From NCBI GenBank assembly GCA_036346405.1, contig CM070562.1:107212999-107276998 (forward strand): a stretch of 64,000 bases of DNA. Direction: 5' to 3'. Of the stretch, positions 44,387 through 55,071 are shown in pieces; the first letter of the stretch is position 1, and each line of letters opens with the position of its first letter. The DNA comes from Phyllostachys edulis. Lineage: Eukaryota > Streptophyta > Magnoliopsida > Poales > Poaceae. Below the pieces are notes generated by a model. That model ran no database searches, was not told where the DNA came from, and was given only the letters and a program-made list of their open reading frames with translations. Both the position numbers and the translations under genes were made by a program.

Positions 44387-47300
44387 ACCGGCTATAGCGG
44401 TTTAGGCATTTTGAGGTGTGCTAAATTTTGAGAATTGATTTAGGGTCATGGAAATGTTGCATATTGCATATTTTGACTAATATGGGTTAAGCTATGAAAA
44501 ACTTACGCCTGGAAATAGTTGCTTGGTCCAGTGACGGAGTTTGAGCAAAATCTCAAGGAGAGCTAAAGATCAAAGCAAATTATCAGTAGCATGACTCCGG
44601 ATTGTAGGAAAAATCAAGTCAATCAACCAAGACAAGGCAGCATTAATAAGATTCAAAGTCACACTGCTCACTACTGGTTGCACGCCCTGCGTGACACACA
44701 AACTTGGCTCTCCGGCCGTCGATTGCGCATCTGTCATTGCCGCCGGGCCCAGCCGTGGCAAGCCCACGACGCACCAGCGCCCAATGCCTCGTCGCCTCGT
44801 CTGTTGCTTATGTGCTTCACTGTCATTTGCCGTTGCACGATTGAAGTCACTGTCTTGTTAAGTAGTATCGTTACTAGTAGCAGGCAGAAACAATGAGGCT
44901 TCTAGATGGACCTGACCTAAGTAAATTGGGCCGACTGTGGACTGCATATATATTGGTTTTTTTTCTTTCTGAAATGCTGGGGGGGCATGGCCCAGGTTGG
45001 TCGAGCCCATACTTCGTCCCTGGCTTGGTCTATTGTTGTGCAGGTGGTTTGGAGTCAACTATAGTTAACGACGAGTAGGACCGGGACTTGGTTAGGAGAA
45101 CCAAGGTCCAGAACAGTCATAGATACTGGGTGAGATGGTTGGACTCAAGTAAGGTGCAAGATGGACAAAAATATGGAAGACAAAGTTTGAGCAATGACCT
45201 TTTAAGGTAAAGTGATGTTTCCGGGAGCGAAGCTTTGAAAGTATGTATTATTGACTCGTCAATTTTGTAAAATGATGATTTTGTGTGTCGTGTGGTGCTG
45301 CATGACGGTTTGATTGTCGGTGATGGTTGTAGGACTCTGAAGCTACGTCATAGTGAGACAGACGGAATTAGAACTAAGCTAGGGGAGCTGAGGTCCAGAA
45401 CCAATCAAGGTGACTGATGAGTCACGTTATGCCCGATCTTTCGGTGAACTTGATAACTATGATTTGTGAAGACGACTTTGACGATTCAGGCTACTAACCG
45501 AATTGATTGGATCACCAAGCAATTGCCAAACCACACTCCAAGTCGTTATCAATCGTGCCAAGACGCGGTTGATCTGAACACGAGGTTCAATCTTTGCAAG
45601 CAATCGAAGAACAAGCAAGAACAAGGTTAAAAGCAATCTGAATTGCGGATATATTATGAAGATCACAAATGTGAGGTTTTGTAAATCAACACTGTTGGTC
45701 TAGCCAACACAAGAGCAATTGACGAGTTTCACAAACGGTGGAAACAATCTAAACAAAACCTAAACCTAAAAGTGGTGAAAACATGGGTATACATGAGCGA
45801 GAGGGGCGGGGGTGGTGGCCAGGGGGGTGGATGTTCACCCCTAGGAGGTACATGGCATGTGGGCCCAAGTGGAGGTGGCGTAGCACATTTGGACTCGGAT
45901 TTAGAATCAGCCCCAAATTGTTTTGGTGATTGCGACACACTCAAAATGAATTTGGAGGTGGGGCCAAATCCGTTGGAAAGAGGACGCGATAAACTTTCCA
46001 TCATGTACTCATACACCTCAAACGGAGTTTGTATGCGACTTCTATGCACATTTGAAGTCGGTGCTGTCTTCGGAGGCCGAATTGGATTCCAAAACGTGTC
46101 CTACTGGAACTCTTGCTTGACTTGGAACCAAAGTGACATGGGGACCTTTCTTGTACCATGCTTCTCTTCATGTTGTACTCCTCCCTGTGCTTGATCAGCT
46201 CCTAAGTTCCTGAGTAAAAGAACAACACATGCATCAGGTAGCGGTCTATTCTCCATTGCACAATTATGCATTCCTAGGAATGAGTTCACCTGATAATTTA
46301 GTTGTCGTGCACGTGCCCTTGTAATTTGCCCTTGTATTGCATCAAGTTGAGGAGTAGCATTTATAGTAGCAGCAGGAGGAGTGGTGTTTGTATCTGTAAA
46401 ATTGCTGTCCTCATCAGTGCCGCAGGAAGATGACCGAGGCTGCCGGGGTGGTTATAAGCTGAGAAGATAAGGAACTAGAGTGAGATCTACTAGTGATGGA
46501 CATGATGGGCAACGACAAGGTGGACTAGCACTAAGCTTAGGGAGGAGCTGAGGTCTAGAACGGTCAAGGAAGCCGGGTGTGGTCATGGTGCAAGGTAAGG
46601 CATATGGTGCGCCAAGTGATTTGGGCCCGACGGTCGGTGGGATTCGGACATGTGAGAGGCTTGACAGGAATTCACTAGGGCCACATGGTGATGGCAAAGC
46701 ATGGGCGATGCTTTGATGTGAAGGAATCGAGAAGGTTAGTAGAGGGGCATTTTGGTAAATTGCCCAATACCAGAAAAGTGGTGGTGTGTGAAACCACGGT
46801 GGTGTCCTAAGTAGATTAGGTCAATTATACTTTACGGAGGGCAAGACATGCTAGATTTGGCCTGATGGAGCTGAAGATAAAGACATCACTTTGAGAAGCG
46901 TGTGTGAGTGAAATACTCATTTGTATGTGGGATTAACGAGTCCCCGTTAGGGCTTCTCTATTAGTCCTAGCCTCGACTATATAAGAGTTAGTGTTGGATT
47001 GCAATAACCAAGCCAAGAAACCCTAATATAAAAATTTTGGGAAAGTGGAGAGAGGAGGAGGCTAGGATTTGAGAGATGTATTGAGAGAGATGAGAGCATT
47101 TGTGTGTGTGGAACCCTAGTGGCTTTGTCCTCCCAAGGGAGTGACTGTAAATATTCATCTTCAAGTAGAAATCAAATCTAAAAATTCTTCGCTTTTATAT
47201 GCTCAAGTGTTGATTTCTTAATTTGCCTTGGTTTTTTGTGTTTCTTTCTCTCCTCTTGATCTTTCTTTGTACCTAGGATGTGTAAATGATGGAGATATCT

Positions 47301-48010
47301 TTTAGAGACCAGATCTTACCCATCTAGGTACTTTCTATTGCAAGTTCTTGAGTTTGCCCGATTTTGGTGGAAGAAAGGGTGATTTTAGGGGGTTTGTTTT
47401 TGAGGGCTTTTGAATTCATTCTTGCTGTGATTGAGGGTGTTAGGACATGTGAAAAACCATTCTTAGCCATCTTGGATTGATTCCTCTCACAAGCTCCTCA
47501 CTATCATCGTTTCTTATTTTGCTCGGTTTTGATGCAACCTTTACTCAAACAAAAAAATGTCAGAAATTTGGCAATTATTTTCAAGATATTGATTGGAATA
47601 TGGTTCGGACATCCTAGAGAAGGTGTGTTTCAAGTTTCATGAACTTTGGAGTTGTTGATCAAAAGTTGGATCAATTTGTGATTTTGAAATCGTGCTGAAA
47701 TTTAGTTATGTGCTGATTATACTTTTCATCCGATCAGACCACACTATTCATTCCGGTCAAACCGCTATACCGCACCGTTCATCCCGATAAGTCTACCACT
47801 GTTCATCCGATGGGATCAGTTCAGCGGGGATTTTAGCGAGTCTTGATTCTCTTGTTGCCTTGTTCCTGTTGAAATGTTTCGCTCTGAGCTTCATAGTTCC
47901 GCATAGCTATTAAAATGAAAGAAACTTGAACTCGCTATGGCAAAAGTTTTGAAGAGCTTGTTGTCTGTGTGGTGTTTATTCAACCCCTTTCTAGTGGCCT
48001 CCTCGGCCCG
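44387..48010. repeat. Composite old repeat block, no intact gene
   Basis: The right end (about 47975-48010) is the inverse of the motif that opens the repeat at 13834 (CGAGGAGGCCACTAGAAAGG on the minus strand). Promoter-like text CTATATAAGAG occurs near 46977. A 140-residue frame at 45772-46194 is low-complexity at its start and lacks a domain. Near 44980-45045, CATGGCCCAGGTTGGTCGAG-type text resembles transposon ends. 47700-47820 repeats ACCGC/TTCATCCCG words like those at 15780-16290. Boundaries of individual elements are not resolved. Confidence 0.4.
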
Positions 48011-48789
48011 ACAGTAATAATGCTAGTTATTTTTAGAATCACTTAATGATGTTAATTGCAGAAATGCTTAAAACGACATGATATTTGCCCAGTTGCCCAC
48101 TGTCGGTAATTGAAATCTAATTGTTTTGTCAAGTGTGCCACATCACCAGATAAGGGTTTGTCGGTTCTCCGCATTGGAGAAAAGTATTAACAATCATGAG
48201 GATAATGTCTATAATGGGATGGGATGGGCCCACCATCCCAAAAGGAGGCAAGATAAGCTGAGACATTACATTCTAACTAATGAAAGAACAATGCTAAATG
48301 AACCTTAGGAGGACTCTGCTAAGTTTCAAACACCCTAAATCTATGTCAGGCCAATCTTTGAATGCACCTTTTTTTTAAAAAAAAATCATACTATTGTGGG
48401 TAGGCTGGAAAAAAAAACTCATTAGTGAAACTCGTTGGCGCGGTTCAAGATTGTTCCAATTACACTTGTTAATTAGTTAACTATTAAAATGAGTAAATTA
48501 CAAATGAAATTGAATTTCACTCTAACTCGGCTCGTTAGCTCGGTTCTAAAAATACTTCTAAACTATAAATAAAATAATATTAAATTAAAATATATCAATT
48601 TCGAGAAAAGCTCGATAAGACGAGCACCTTACTCAATATCCACCCTTAATTGTGGATATAACATTAATTCATAAAAAAAATCTTTCACTAGCAAAATGAG
48701 CCCTGCAATGAACTAGACAGGCCCTAACACTGCAGATATTGTCCATTTGTGAGCATTGCTTGTGGATATAGCAGCAACACATATAAAAA
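48011..48789. other. Intergenic; nothing recognised
   Basis: AT-rich DNA with oligo-A/T tracts. Part of it may be the promoter of the small gene that starts at 48790. A 60-residue frame at 48126 has no support. Confidence 0.4.
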
Positions 48790-49549
48790 ATGCCATCTTG
48801 TTCAGCAGCAACCAATCAACCAACAGAAACCTCCAATAATAGACTAGGCACCAGGTCAAACTGCAATGGATTCATCCTTGAAAAGCTTGCTCCTATGTTA
48901 ACTAGTTCATCAATCACCACCCTCCTCCTAAAACTAACAAGGCCTGTCACCAAGAACCAAATGGAGGTCACAAGCTCTTGCCAACACTCTTCTTCCATTG
49001 CCATCCCAAGATTTGGCACAAGGAAGGCAGCCTTAAGGTTCAGCACTCCAGTGCACAGCTACAACTGCAGTGCATACCTCTCCAAACCTGCAACATCTAT
49101 CAAGATTGTAAGTGCATACATCTCATTTACATGCTGCTACATGCCCCATGGTTTCAGATCAAGCTACATATGCATGAACTGGAGTAAATCCCTTGTGCCA
49201 AATTGTTGCAATTGTTCAGGTGTTTGAAGACCAGGTGAGAGGGGTTGTGTGCTACAGAGATGACAAGGGAGAGATGATCTGTGAAGGGTACGACGAAGGG
49301 CCAAGGTTCGGGATGCGGTTGCCGGAGAAGGCCTGCTTTCCATGGTAGTAAGCCATAGTAGCATCTTACTTCATTTCTTGCAGAAAGGATCGAGACAATA
49401 ATGTCTGATCAGACTTCCTTTTGTGTTGTGAATTGTGATGCAGGCCTATGGGGATTCAGGTCACCGATTTCATCGAGCTGTCGACGCTTCGAGTTTTCGA
49501 GGACGTCGATGTTCTGCAGCACAAGAATGATCAGAAGATGCAGCTCTGA
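48790..49549 (+). CDS. Small three-exon gene, unrecognised plant protein of about 182 aa
   Basis: Exons 48790-49107, 49220-49344 and 49444-49549 join in phase. Exon 1 ends before a perfect donor (gtaagt) at 49108, exon 2 follows ttgttcag, and exon 3 follows gatgcag and completes a split Trp codon. The C-terminal half looks conserved and protein-like: SAYLSKPATSIKI, VFEDQVRGVVCYRDDKGEMI, CEGYDEGPRFGMRLPEKACF and GIQVTDFIELSTLRVFEDVD, then a stop at 49547-49549. The N-terminus is Ser/Thr-rich; a later Met in exon 1 (MEVTSSCQ) could be the true start, or exon 1 could extend further upstream. No signal peptide or membrane segment is obvious and I do not recognise the family. It lies tail to tail with the PME gene. 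Confidence 0.6.
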
Positions 49550-49905
49550 AGTGAGGAACTGACGAGTGATCATGCAAGAGTAGCTGTCTGGAATTCAGCC
49601 ATGTAGGAATAACTACAAGAATAAACTCAACTCTCCGTTCTTCCTGCCACATCTGCAGTTTCATTACATTCATCGCCACTTCTTATAAATAAGTAGAAAT
49701 GTTCGTTTGGAGTATCAATCTGTATACCGGCACTAGAATTTCAGTGCTTGTGAAGGATTCAAATTGTATACCTGCACTGCACATGAGAAGCACTGCAATT
49801 GAGTAATTGATCTCAACACATCTATGATTTCTTTTGTTTTCAAGAACACATCTAAGAATATGATAAGGGACATGTGTAACATCAAGTGGAATACTTGTAT
49901 AAGAC

Positions 49906-50021
49906 GGAGAACCAAGCGTAGCTCGGTTGGAAAAGAGCAGGCGTCATCCCCTCCCTAGGATTCACCCAGGTGCTTACTACCCTCTTCAAGGCTGCCAGAG
50001 CTCCTGGCCATTAAAAAAAAA
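49906..50021 (+). mobile_element. tRNA-derived SINE with poly-A tail and 13-bp target duplication
   Basis: ACTTGTATAAGAC is repeated exactly at 49893-49905 and 50022-50034. Between them lies about 105 bp starting GGAGAACCAAGCG and containing a pol III A-box-like TAGCTCGGTTGG. The B box is weak (TAGGATTCACCC). The body ends in an A10 tail. Long perfect duplications plus a poly-A tail indicate LINE-driven retroposition. The exact SINE family is not assigned. Confidence 0.82.
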
Positions 50022-50228
50022 ACTTGTATAAGACCAAAGTGGCGAAGCACCCTGTATACGTTGGACCACATAGATTAGTACCTAGCTTGGCAGCAGAGTC
50101 CACTTTATTGTTACGACAAATTAAGCTTACATTTAGTTTGGTCCCGTGTAGCATATATATATGTACCATACGATCCATGGTAGTCGATCAGTGCGGCACA
50201 CCAAACACAACACTACATCTTAAATTCG

Positions 50229-53105
50229 TTATAGCCCCGAAGTGTAGCTCACTCCAGTGCGGCCCAGCCATGAATCTCCCAAGATAAAATTCCCCACGGT
50301 AAACCTCGTGGCGTCCGCGGTGGACAATGACGTGTGCACACCACTCCACTTCACCCGCCCGCTTGTCCCCGCACCGGGCCCGGTGTTACCGTACTCCCCA
50401 TAGTAGAGCGTGTCCAATGCGAAACGGCCCGACCACTCTAGCCACCCAGCTGGCGCGATCGAACGGTCCAAATAGCTCTCCATCACGACCGTCCGTGAGT
50501 ACTTCTGCCACGGACGGCCCAGATACACCAGCGTGCCGCCGAGATCCGATGTGCCGATGATCCGGCACTTGTGGATGGAGATGCCCGTGTTCTGGTTCGG
50601 GTCGGTCCGGCCCTGGGCCGTGACTGTGTCCTCCTGGCCCGGACTGGGTCTCCTGGGCTGGATATTGCAACTCTGGATGACTACCGCGGAGTTGCCGAAG
50701 ATGAAGTCCACCGTGCCGGAGATGTCGTCCTCGGCGTAGAACTGCCGGTTGGAGTGCGTGTAGAGCGTGTCCTGGTACGCCTGGATGTCACACTGGTACA
50801 CGACGGAGAGGTCGCCGCCGACGCGAAGCGCCACGGCCTGGCCCTTGCCCGGCCCGGCGCTGTTGACGATGGTCAGGCCCTTCGCTATGAAGCCCGAACC
50901 CATCGCAGCTGTAACACAATCGCAAAAGCGTTAGTAAAGACACGGCTGTGCTTCTGCAAAATAGGTAATGGGAGTGTACTGTCGAGCACACTGAAAGAAA
51001 AAAGTTGGAGTGACAATGGTAAGTGAAACATCGCCATCGTTTGCATTTGACGGTTCCCATGGTACGCAACGACGCATAGTGCTTGCTACATTTAGGTGCG
51101 ATGGCGATAAAGGCAAGAAAAAGCGCAAGCATCTAACGACCAAATCGAACTATAATTAGCTGGATTGGGATCCTTTGTATTGAATATCTACAGTGGCATA
51201 CCATTAAGAGCAATCTCTATGTAGACCCAAATCAATTGTTACAGTGTTTGTTACAACGTTTTTTACGCTAGGGTAGAACCACTGCAGTACATATTGCACC
51301 CGCGTTACATTACTGTTTTGTCATTGTAGAATACTGTTCACTTCGTCAAAAAATACTTTTAGCACATTGTTTCTCAACAGTGAATGCAGAGGACCGGGAT
51401 CCTAATTAACTGACATCGGCATCTTTCCCATTTTGGTGCTTTAAGCTTTTCCGTAGCAGAAGCATGGCAGAGTAACAACTCCATGACTCTTCTTCGAGGC
51501 TGTATCTCTTTACACGTGGAAAAGTAAAGGTTGCAGCCAAATTAAAGAGGGGAGGAAAAGGAGAGCAATATATGCCGCTTTTGCAGTAGTACTTAACGTT
51601 CGTACTTGTGATATTACTTACGAGATAAGTAATTAATCCAGGACAAATTGGATGCTTCTATTGTAGTTGTAGACTATAACTAGTAGCATTTTTTGGGGGG
51701 AATTTTTACAGTACCAACTAGTACTGCTTCACTAGCAGTGAGTCGACCTCCCAAAAAAAAGTACTAGTAGAACTCCACTACATACGCACTTCAGCAAATT
51801 TTGTTGGGCCATAAGACTGAAGTCAACTGGGCCCGCATCGATCCGTTTGTACGGAGAAGTGTGTAATAACAGATGCGTGCATGAGCGTACGTACAAAAGA
51901 TAGCTGGCCAATACGTACCCAGTAGTGTTCAGTGGTCAGTGCGTAAGAACGTACACTATGACCTACACGATCGTGTGTGTTTATACATAATTCGCGTATC
52001 TGTACGCATGTCACTCACGTATGAATGGTTTGTACGTATATCAAATACGTATGTACGTACCGACGGTGGCGGAGGCGTAGGTGGTGTAGCCGTCGGCGGC
52101 GCTCTTGTGACCGACGATGACCGTCTTCCCCTTGCCGTCGCCCATCAGCATCACGTTCTTCTGCTTGCTCGAGATGCTCACGCTCTCCTCGTACCGCCCG
52201 GCCTTCACGTAGATCACCTTCCTTCCTCCTCCTCCGAGACCGCCGCTCGCCTTGGAGCCCACCGACGCCGTCACGGCCGCGATCGCCTCCCCGATGTTTC
52301 TGTGCGTCCCGCTGCCGTCCAGTGCCACCACAGCGTCCGGCGTGACGCTGCCCGTGGGGGACTCCAGGAGATGCCTGTCGTGCCTGGACAGCCACGACGG
52401 GTACGTGCGGCTTGGTAGCAACGGCGTGGGGGCGGTGGCGGATGGTAGGTTCCCGCCCCCGCCCTTGAGCTTGGCGTGCAGCGCCAGCGCCGTGCCGACG
52501 AACTGCACAAGCGCGCCGACCCGGGCGCGCACGGCCTCGCGCCCCGCGGAAGCCTCCATGGCGATGAGGCTATCACCGCACGTGCCCTGGTTCGTCAGCG
52601 CGGCGCTGAGCCACGTCGTCACGCCGGCCGCGTCCGCGGAGCCAGCGAGCGCGTCGCTGAGCTGGTCGAGGCTGATGTCGAGCAGCTCGGCGCAGTCGTC
52701 CATGCCCGAGGGCGGCATGAGAGGCGCGCCCCGGCGCGCGGACGACGCCGAGAGGTTGCGCGCCAGCTCTCGCGCAGACGCGGTCCTGGTCATCGCGAAC
52801 TGCACGGACGCCGTGAACGGGTCCTTGGCCGACCGCGCCGCAGCCGACGAGAGCGCCGTCTCGCATGCGCTCGGGTACGGCGTCGACAAGCAGATGGCCG
52901 TGACATTCATGCCCTTTGCTGCCGAGGTGGCAATCCTCGAGACGACGGCCACATTGCCCTTCGATGTCGTTTCTTCTTGCTTTCTGGCGGCAACAGCTAC
53001 CAGTGTCACGAGAGCTAGCACCATGGCAATGGCGCAAGACCATGCAACGGCTACTCTTCTCATTTCTTGCCCCCCTCGCGAGCTTGCTCTACCATGCGTT
53101 TCCAT
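50229..53105 (-). CDS. Type-I pectin methylesterase (pectinesterase/PMEI pro-protein), 574 aa
   Basis: Exon 1 is 53105-52061 and exon 2 is 50908-50229, joined by a GT-AG intron of 1152 bp. The protein removes methyl groups from cell-wall homogalacturonan, releasing methanol. Residues 18-40 form a hydrophobic signal-anchor. Residues about 68-215 are a PMEI-like pro-region with four Cys (72, 81, 138, 176). RHLL at 244-247 matches the subtilase processing motif of type-I PMEs. The catalytic domain shows GRYEESV, then Q372 (QAVALR), Q394-D395 (QDTL), D416 (DFIFG) and R480/W482 (GRPW), corresponding to the catalytic set of carrot PME (Q113, Q135-D136, D157, R225, W227). Met15 (MRRVAV) is an alternative start. 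Exon 1 is very GC-rich and exon 2 less so. All key residues are present, so it should be active. Confidence 0.95.
50909..52060. other. PME intron, non-coding
   Basis: AT-rich intron bounded by GTACGT on the 5' side and TTACAG on the 3' side (minus strand). It contains many TACGTAC words near the donor (51890-52060). I see no transposon with paired ends in it. Confidence 0.7.
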
Positions 53106-53171
53106 TCTGTCCTAGATGTGTGGTGTGTTGATCTAGCTATGTGCAAGTCTCAGTGGATTGATAGGTGCATG

Positions 53172-53181
53172 CCTTTTATAG
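53172..53181 (-). promoter_or_regulatory. Probable TATA box of the PME gene
   Basis: The minus strand reads CTATAAAAGG about 70 bases upstream of the PME start codon, a normal plant spacing allowing for a short leader. Confidence 0.6.
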
Positions 53182-53249
53182 AGTGACACTTTGCGTGTCG
53201 GCTTTGTTGCTGATTACTACCTATTAGCTTACAGGTAAACCCAAGAACT

Positions 53250-53360
53250 ATGCATTAAGATGCCACAATGCAATGAGCACCGATCAACCTTACCTAAGAA
53301 TCTACGATGCCTGTGCAAAGAATGCTGTCTGCATTAATGTTGCCTCTTTCCTACACAATG
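53250..53360. repeat. PME upstream segment, duplicated on the far side of copia D
   Basis: This stretch (AAGATGCCACAATGC ... TTACCTAAGAATCTACGATG ... GTGCAAAGAATGCTGTCTG ... TTTCCTACAC) reappears in the same orientation with modest divergence at 59365-59481. It lies 145-255 bp upstream of the PME start codon. Confidence 0.8.
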
Positions 53361-53498
53361 CGAACATTTGTGGAGATCAACATCTCCAACCATTACCTGT
53401 ATAACATCCGCAGCCATGTGAACAATTGTCGAGATAGCTACCGCTGCAGGTCAGACAGAAAATACCCAGAAGAAATAAGGGTCAGTGCAGACGTACCG

Positions 53499-54796
53499 TG
53501 ATAGAACTCAGACCCAGATCAACAATTACCTAGGCGAATCACAGTGGAAGAAATCGAAACAAGATCACATAACACTTCTGAATTTGCGCTGCAAAACTTG
53601 CGGTCTTTTTTCGTTTTTTGTTTTCTTATATTGACAACTGAATATACACTGTTACGATTCCAGCTGTCGATGATTTAGTATTGATCTTATGAATAAATAT
53701 TTGAGAGTCTTCTAGAATTAGAATCACGTAGAGAATGACACAGTGATTTAGACAGGTTCAGACCTTCTGCGAAGAGAATAGCAACCATACCCCTATGTTG
53801 TTGTATCGACTATACTTATTACAATCAAGAAGAAGAATTATGCATTACAATCAAGAAGAAGAATTATGCCTAATGTCTCCTCCTCCTGATCCTCTGCCCC
53901 CTGTCTGCTGACTTTAGCCTTTATATAACGCATGAAGTGGTAGCAGTTTCCTCAAGCCAAGAGGCGCCTCGATGTTTGGTGTAACACACACGTTAATAGA
54001 AATTATTGTCAAGGTTATGATACCACCACGTCACCCGGCAATTATCGTCAGAGACAGAGGCGTAATGCAGTTATGCTGAAGAATAACCACGCATAATAAC
54101 TGCCATGTGTCCTAAACACAGTGCATAAGATTCCCTAATTGATTAGGCCCACGTGTCTGTAGGCTTTATAAATTACATGGTGATCGTAGAAAGACTTACG
54201 ACCATAATATGATCGTAGAAAGACTTACGACCATAGGGTGGTCGTATAAAGACTTACGACTATTCAGTTTAGTTTCTCCCTTATTAATATTAAGGGACAT
54301 GCTTAAGAACAATATAATGATATTGTTATCTATAATAAGAATTACAGATAAATAAATAATTGAGGATTATTAGATCCTCGTCACCGGCAATACTCTGTCT
54401 TACCGAAACGAATTCAATTTCCTAATCCGAATCAGTCACCGACTCTTTTTGCAAAGCAAATTGTCCTAATCTGCTATGCAATACAGATTCAGATTTGCCA
54501 AACACATTTGACAATCCAAGAACAATACTTAAAACGAGAAAATATTAATATAACTAACTTAAAACTAACAATCACCTCTCTAAGTTAGTTATGCTTTCTT
54601 CACGGCTTGCATCCTAATTCTTTTTCTCATCTCCAAGAATTTGAGTTTTCCCAAAGGCTTGGTTAGAATATCTGTAAGCTGGTAATTTGTCATAATCTGC
54701 TATGCAATACAGATTCGGATTTGCCAAACACATTTGACAATCCAAGAACAATACTTAAAATGGGAAAATATTAATATAACTAACTTAAAACTAACA
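53499..54796 (-). repeat. 3' LTR of copia D, interrupted and with its end duplicated
   Basis: LTR sequence matching the 5' LTR runs 53499-53660 and resumes about 54393-54570 (first ...CTAACA end). A second copy of the LTR end stops at 54796. The intervening piece is foreign. The base differences and indels against 58927-59266 are numerous. Confidence 0.85.
53661..54392. mobile_element. Insertion of about 730 bp inside the copia D 3' LTR
   Basis: The LTR text stops after TTACGATTC and resumes at TGTCTTACCGAAACGAATTC. The insert has a direct repeat of ATCAAGAAGAAGAATTATGC near 53823-53870, a TTATATAACG box near 53931, and three copies of a GTCGTA-AAGACTTACGAC-like unit at about 54183-54262. 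It has no ORF. Paired ends or a target duplication were not found; a solo LTR of another element is one possibility. Confidence 0.55.
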
Positions 54797-54916
54797 ATCA
54801 CCTCCCTAAGTTAGTTATGCTTTCTTCACGGCTTGCATCCCAATTCTTTTTCTCATCTCCAAGAATTTGAGTCTTCCCAAGGCTTGGTTAGAATATCTGT
54901 AAGCTGATAATTTGTA
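54465..54916. repeat. 226-bp tandem duplication across the copia D LTR/PPT junction
   Basis: Two copies start with TAATCTGCTATGCAATACAG at 54467 and 54693. Each contains the last ~105 bp of the LTR, the adjoining purine tract (minus strand GAGGTGAT or GGGAGGTGAT) and about 110 bp of 3' leader. They differ at only a few positions. Confidence 0.88.
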
Positions 54917-55071
54917 CTAACATACTCAACCATAATTTTCTTGTTTTCCACACACTCCCTGATGTAATGAAATCTAGTATCGATATGCTTGCTTTTATCG
55001 TGATGTACTGGATTCTTACACAGGGAGATAGCGAGCTTATTGTCAATGTTGAGTATTACCTCTCCAGGGTT

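Noticed and set aside
45772..46194. 140-residue plus-strand frame
   Set aside because: Starts with a glycine run and lacks any domain; lies in a repeat block.
49915..49990. Possible tRNA gene (TAGCTCGGTTGG box)
   Set aside because: No cloverleaf or good B box; the A-tail and flanking 13-bp duplication show a SINE.
52252..53115. 287-residue plus-strand frame opposite PME exon 1
   Set aside because: Antisense shadow of the GC-rich PME exon; no independent signal.
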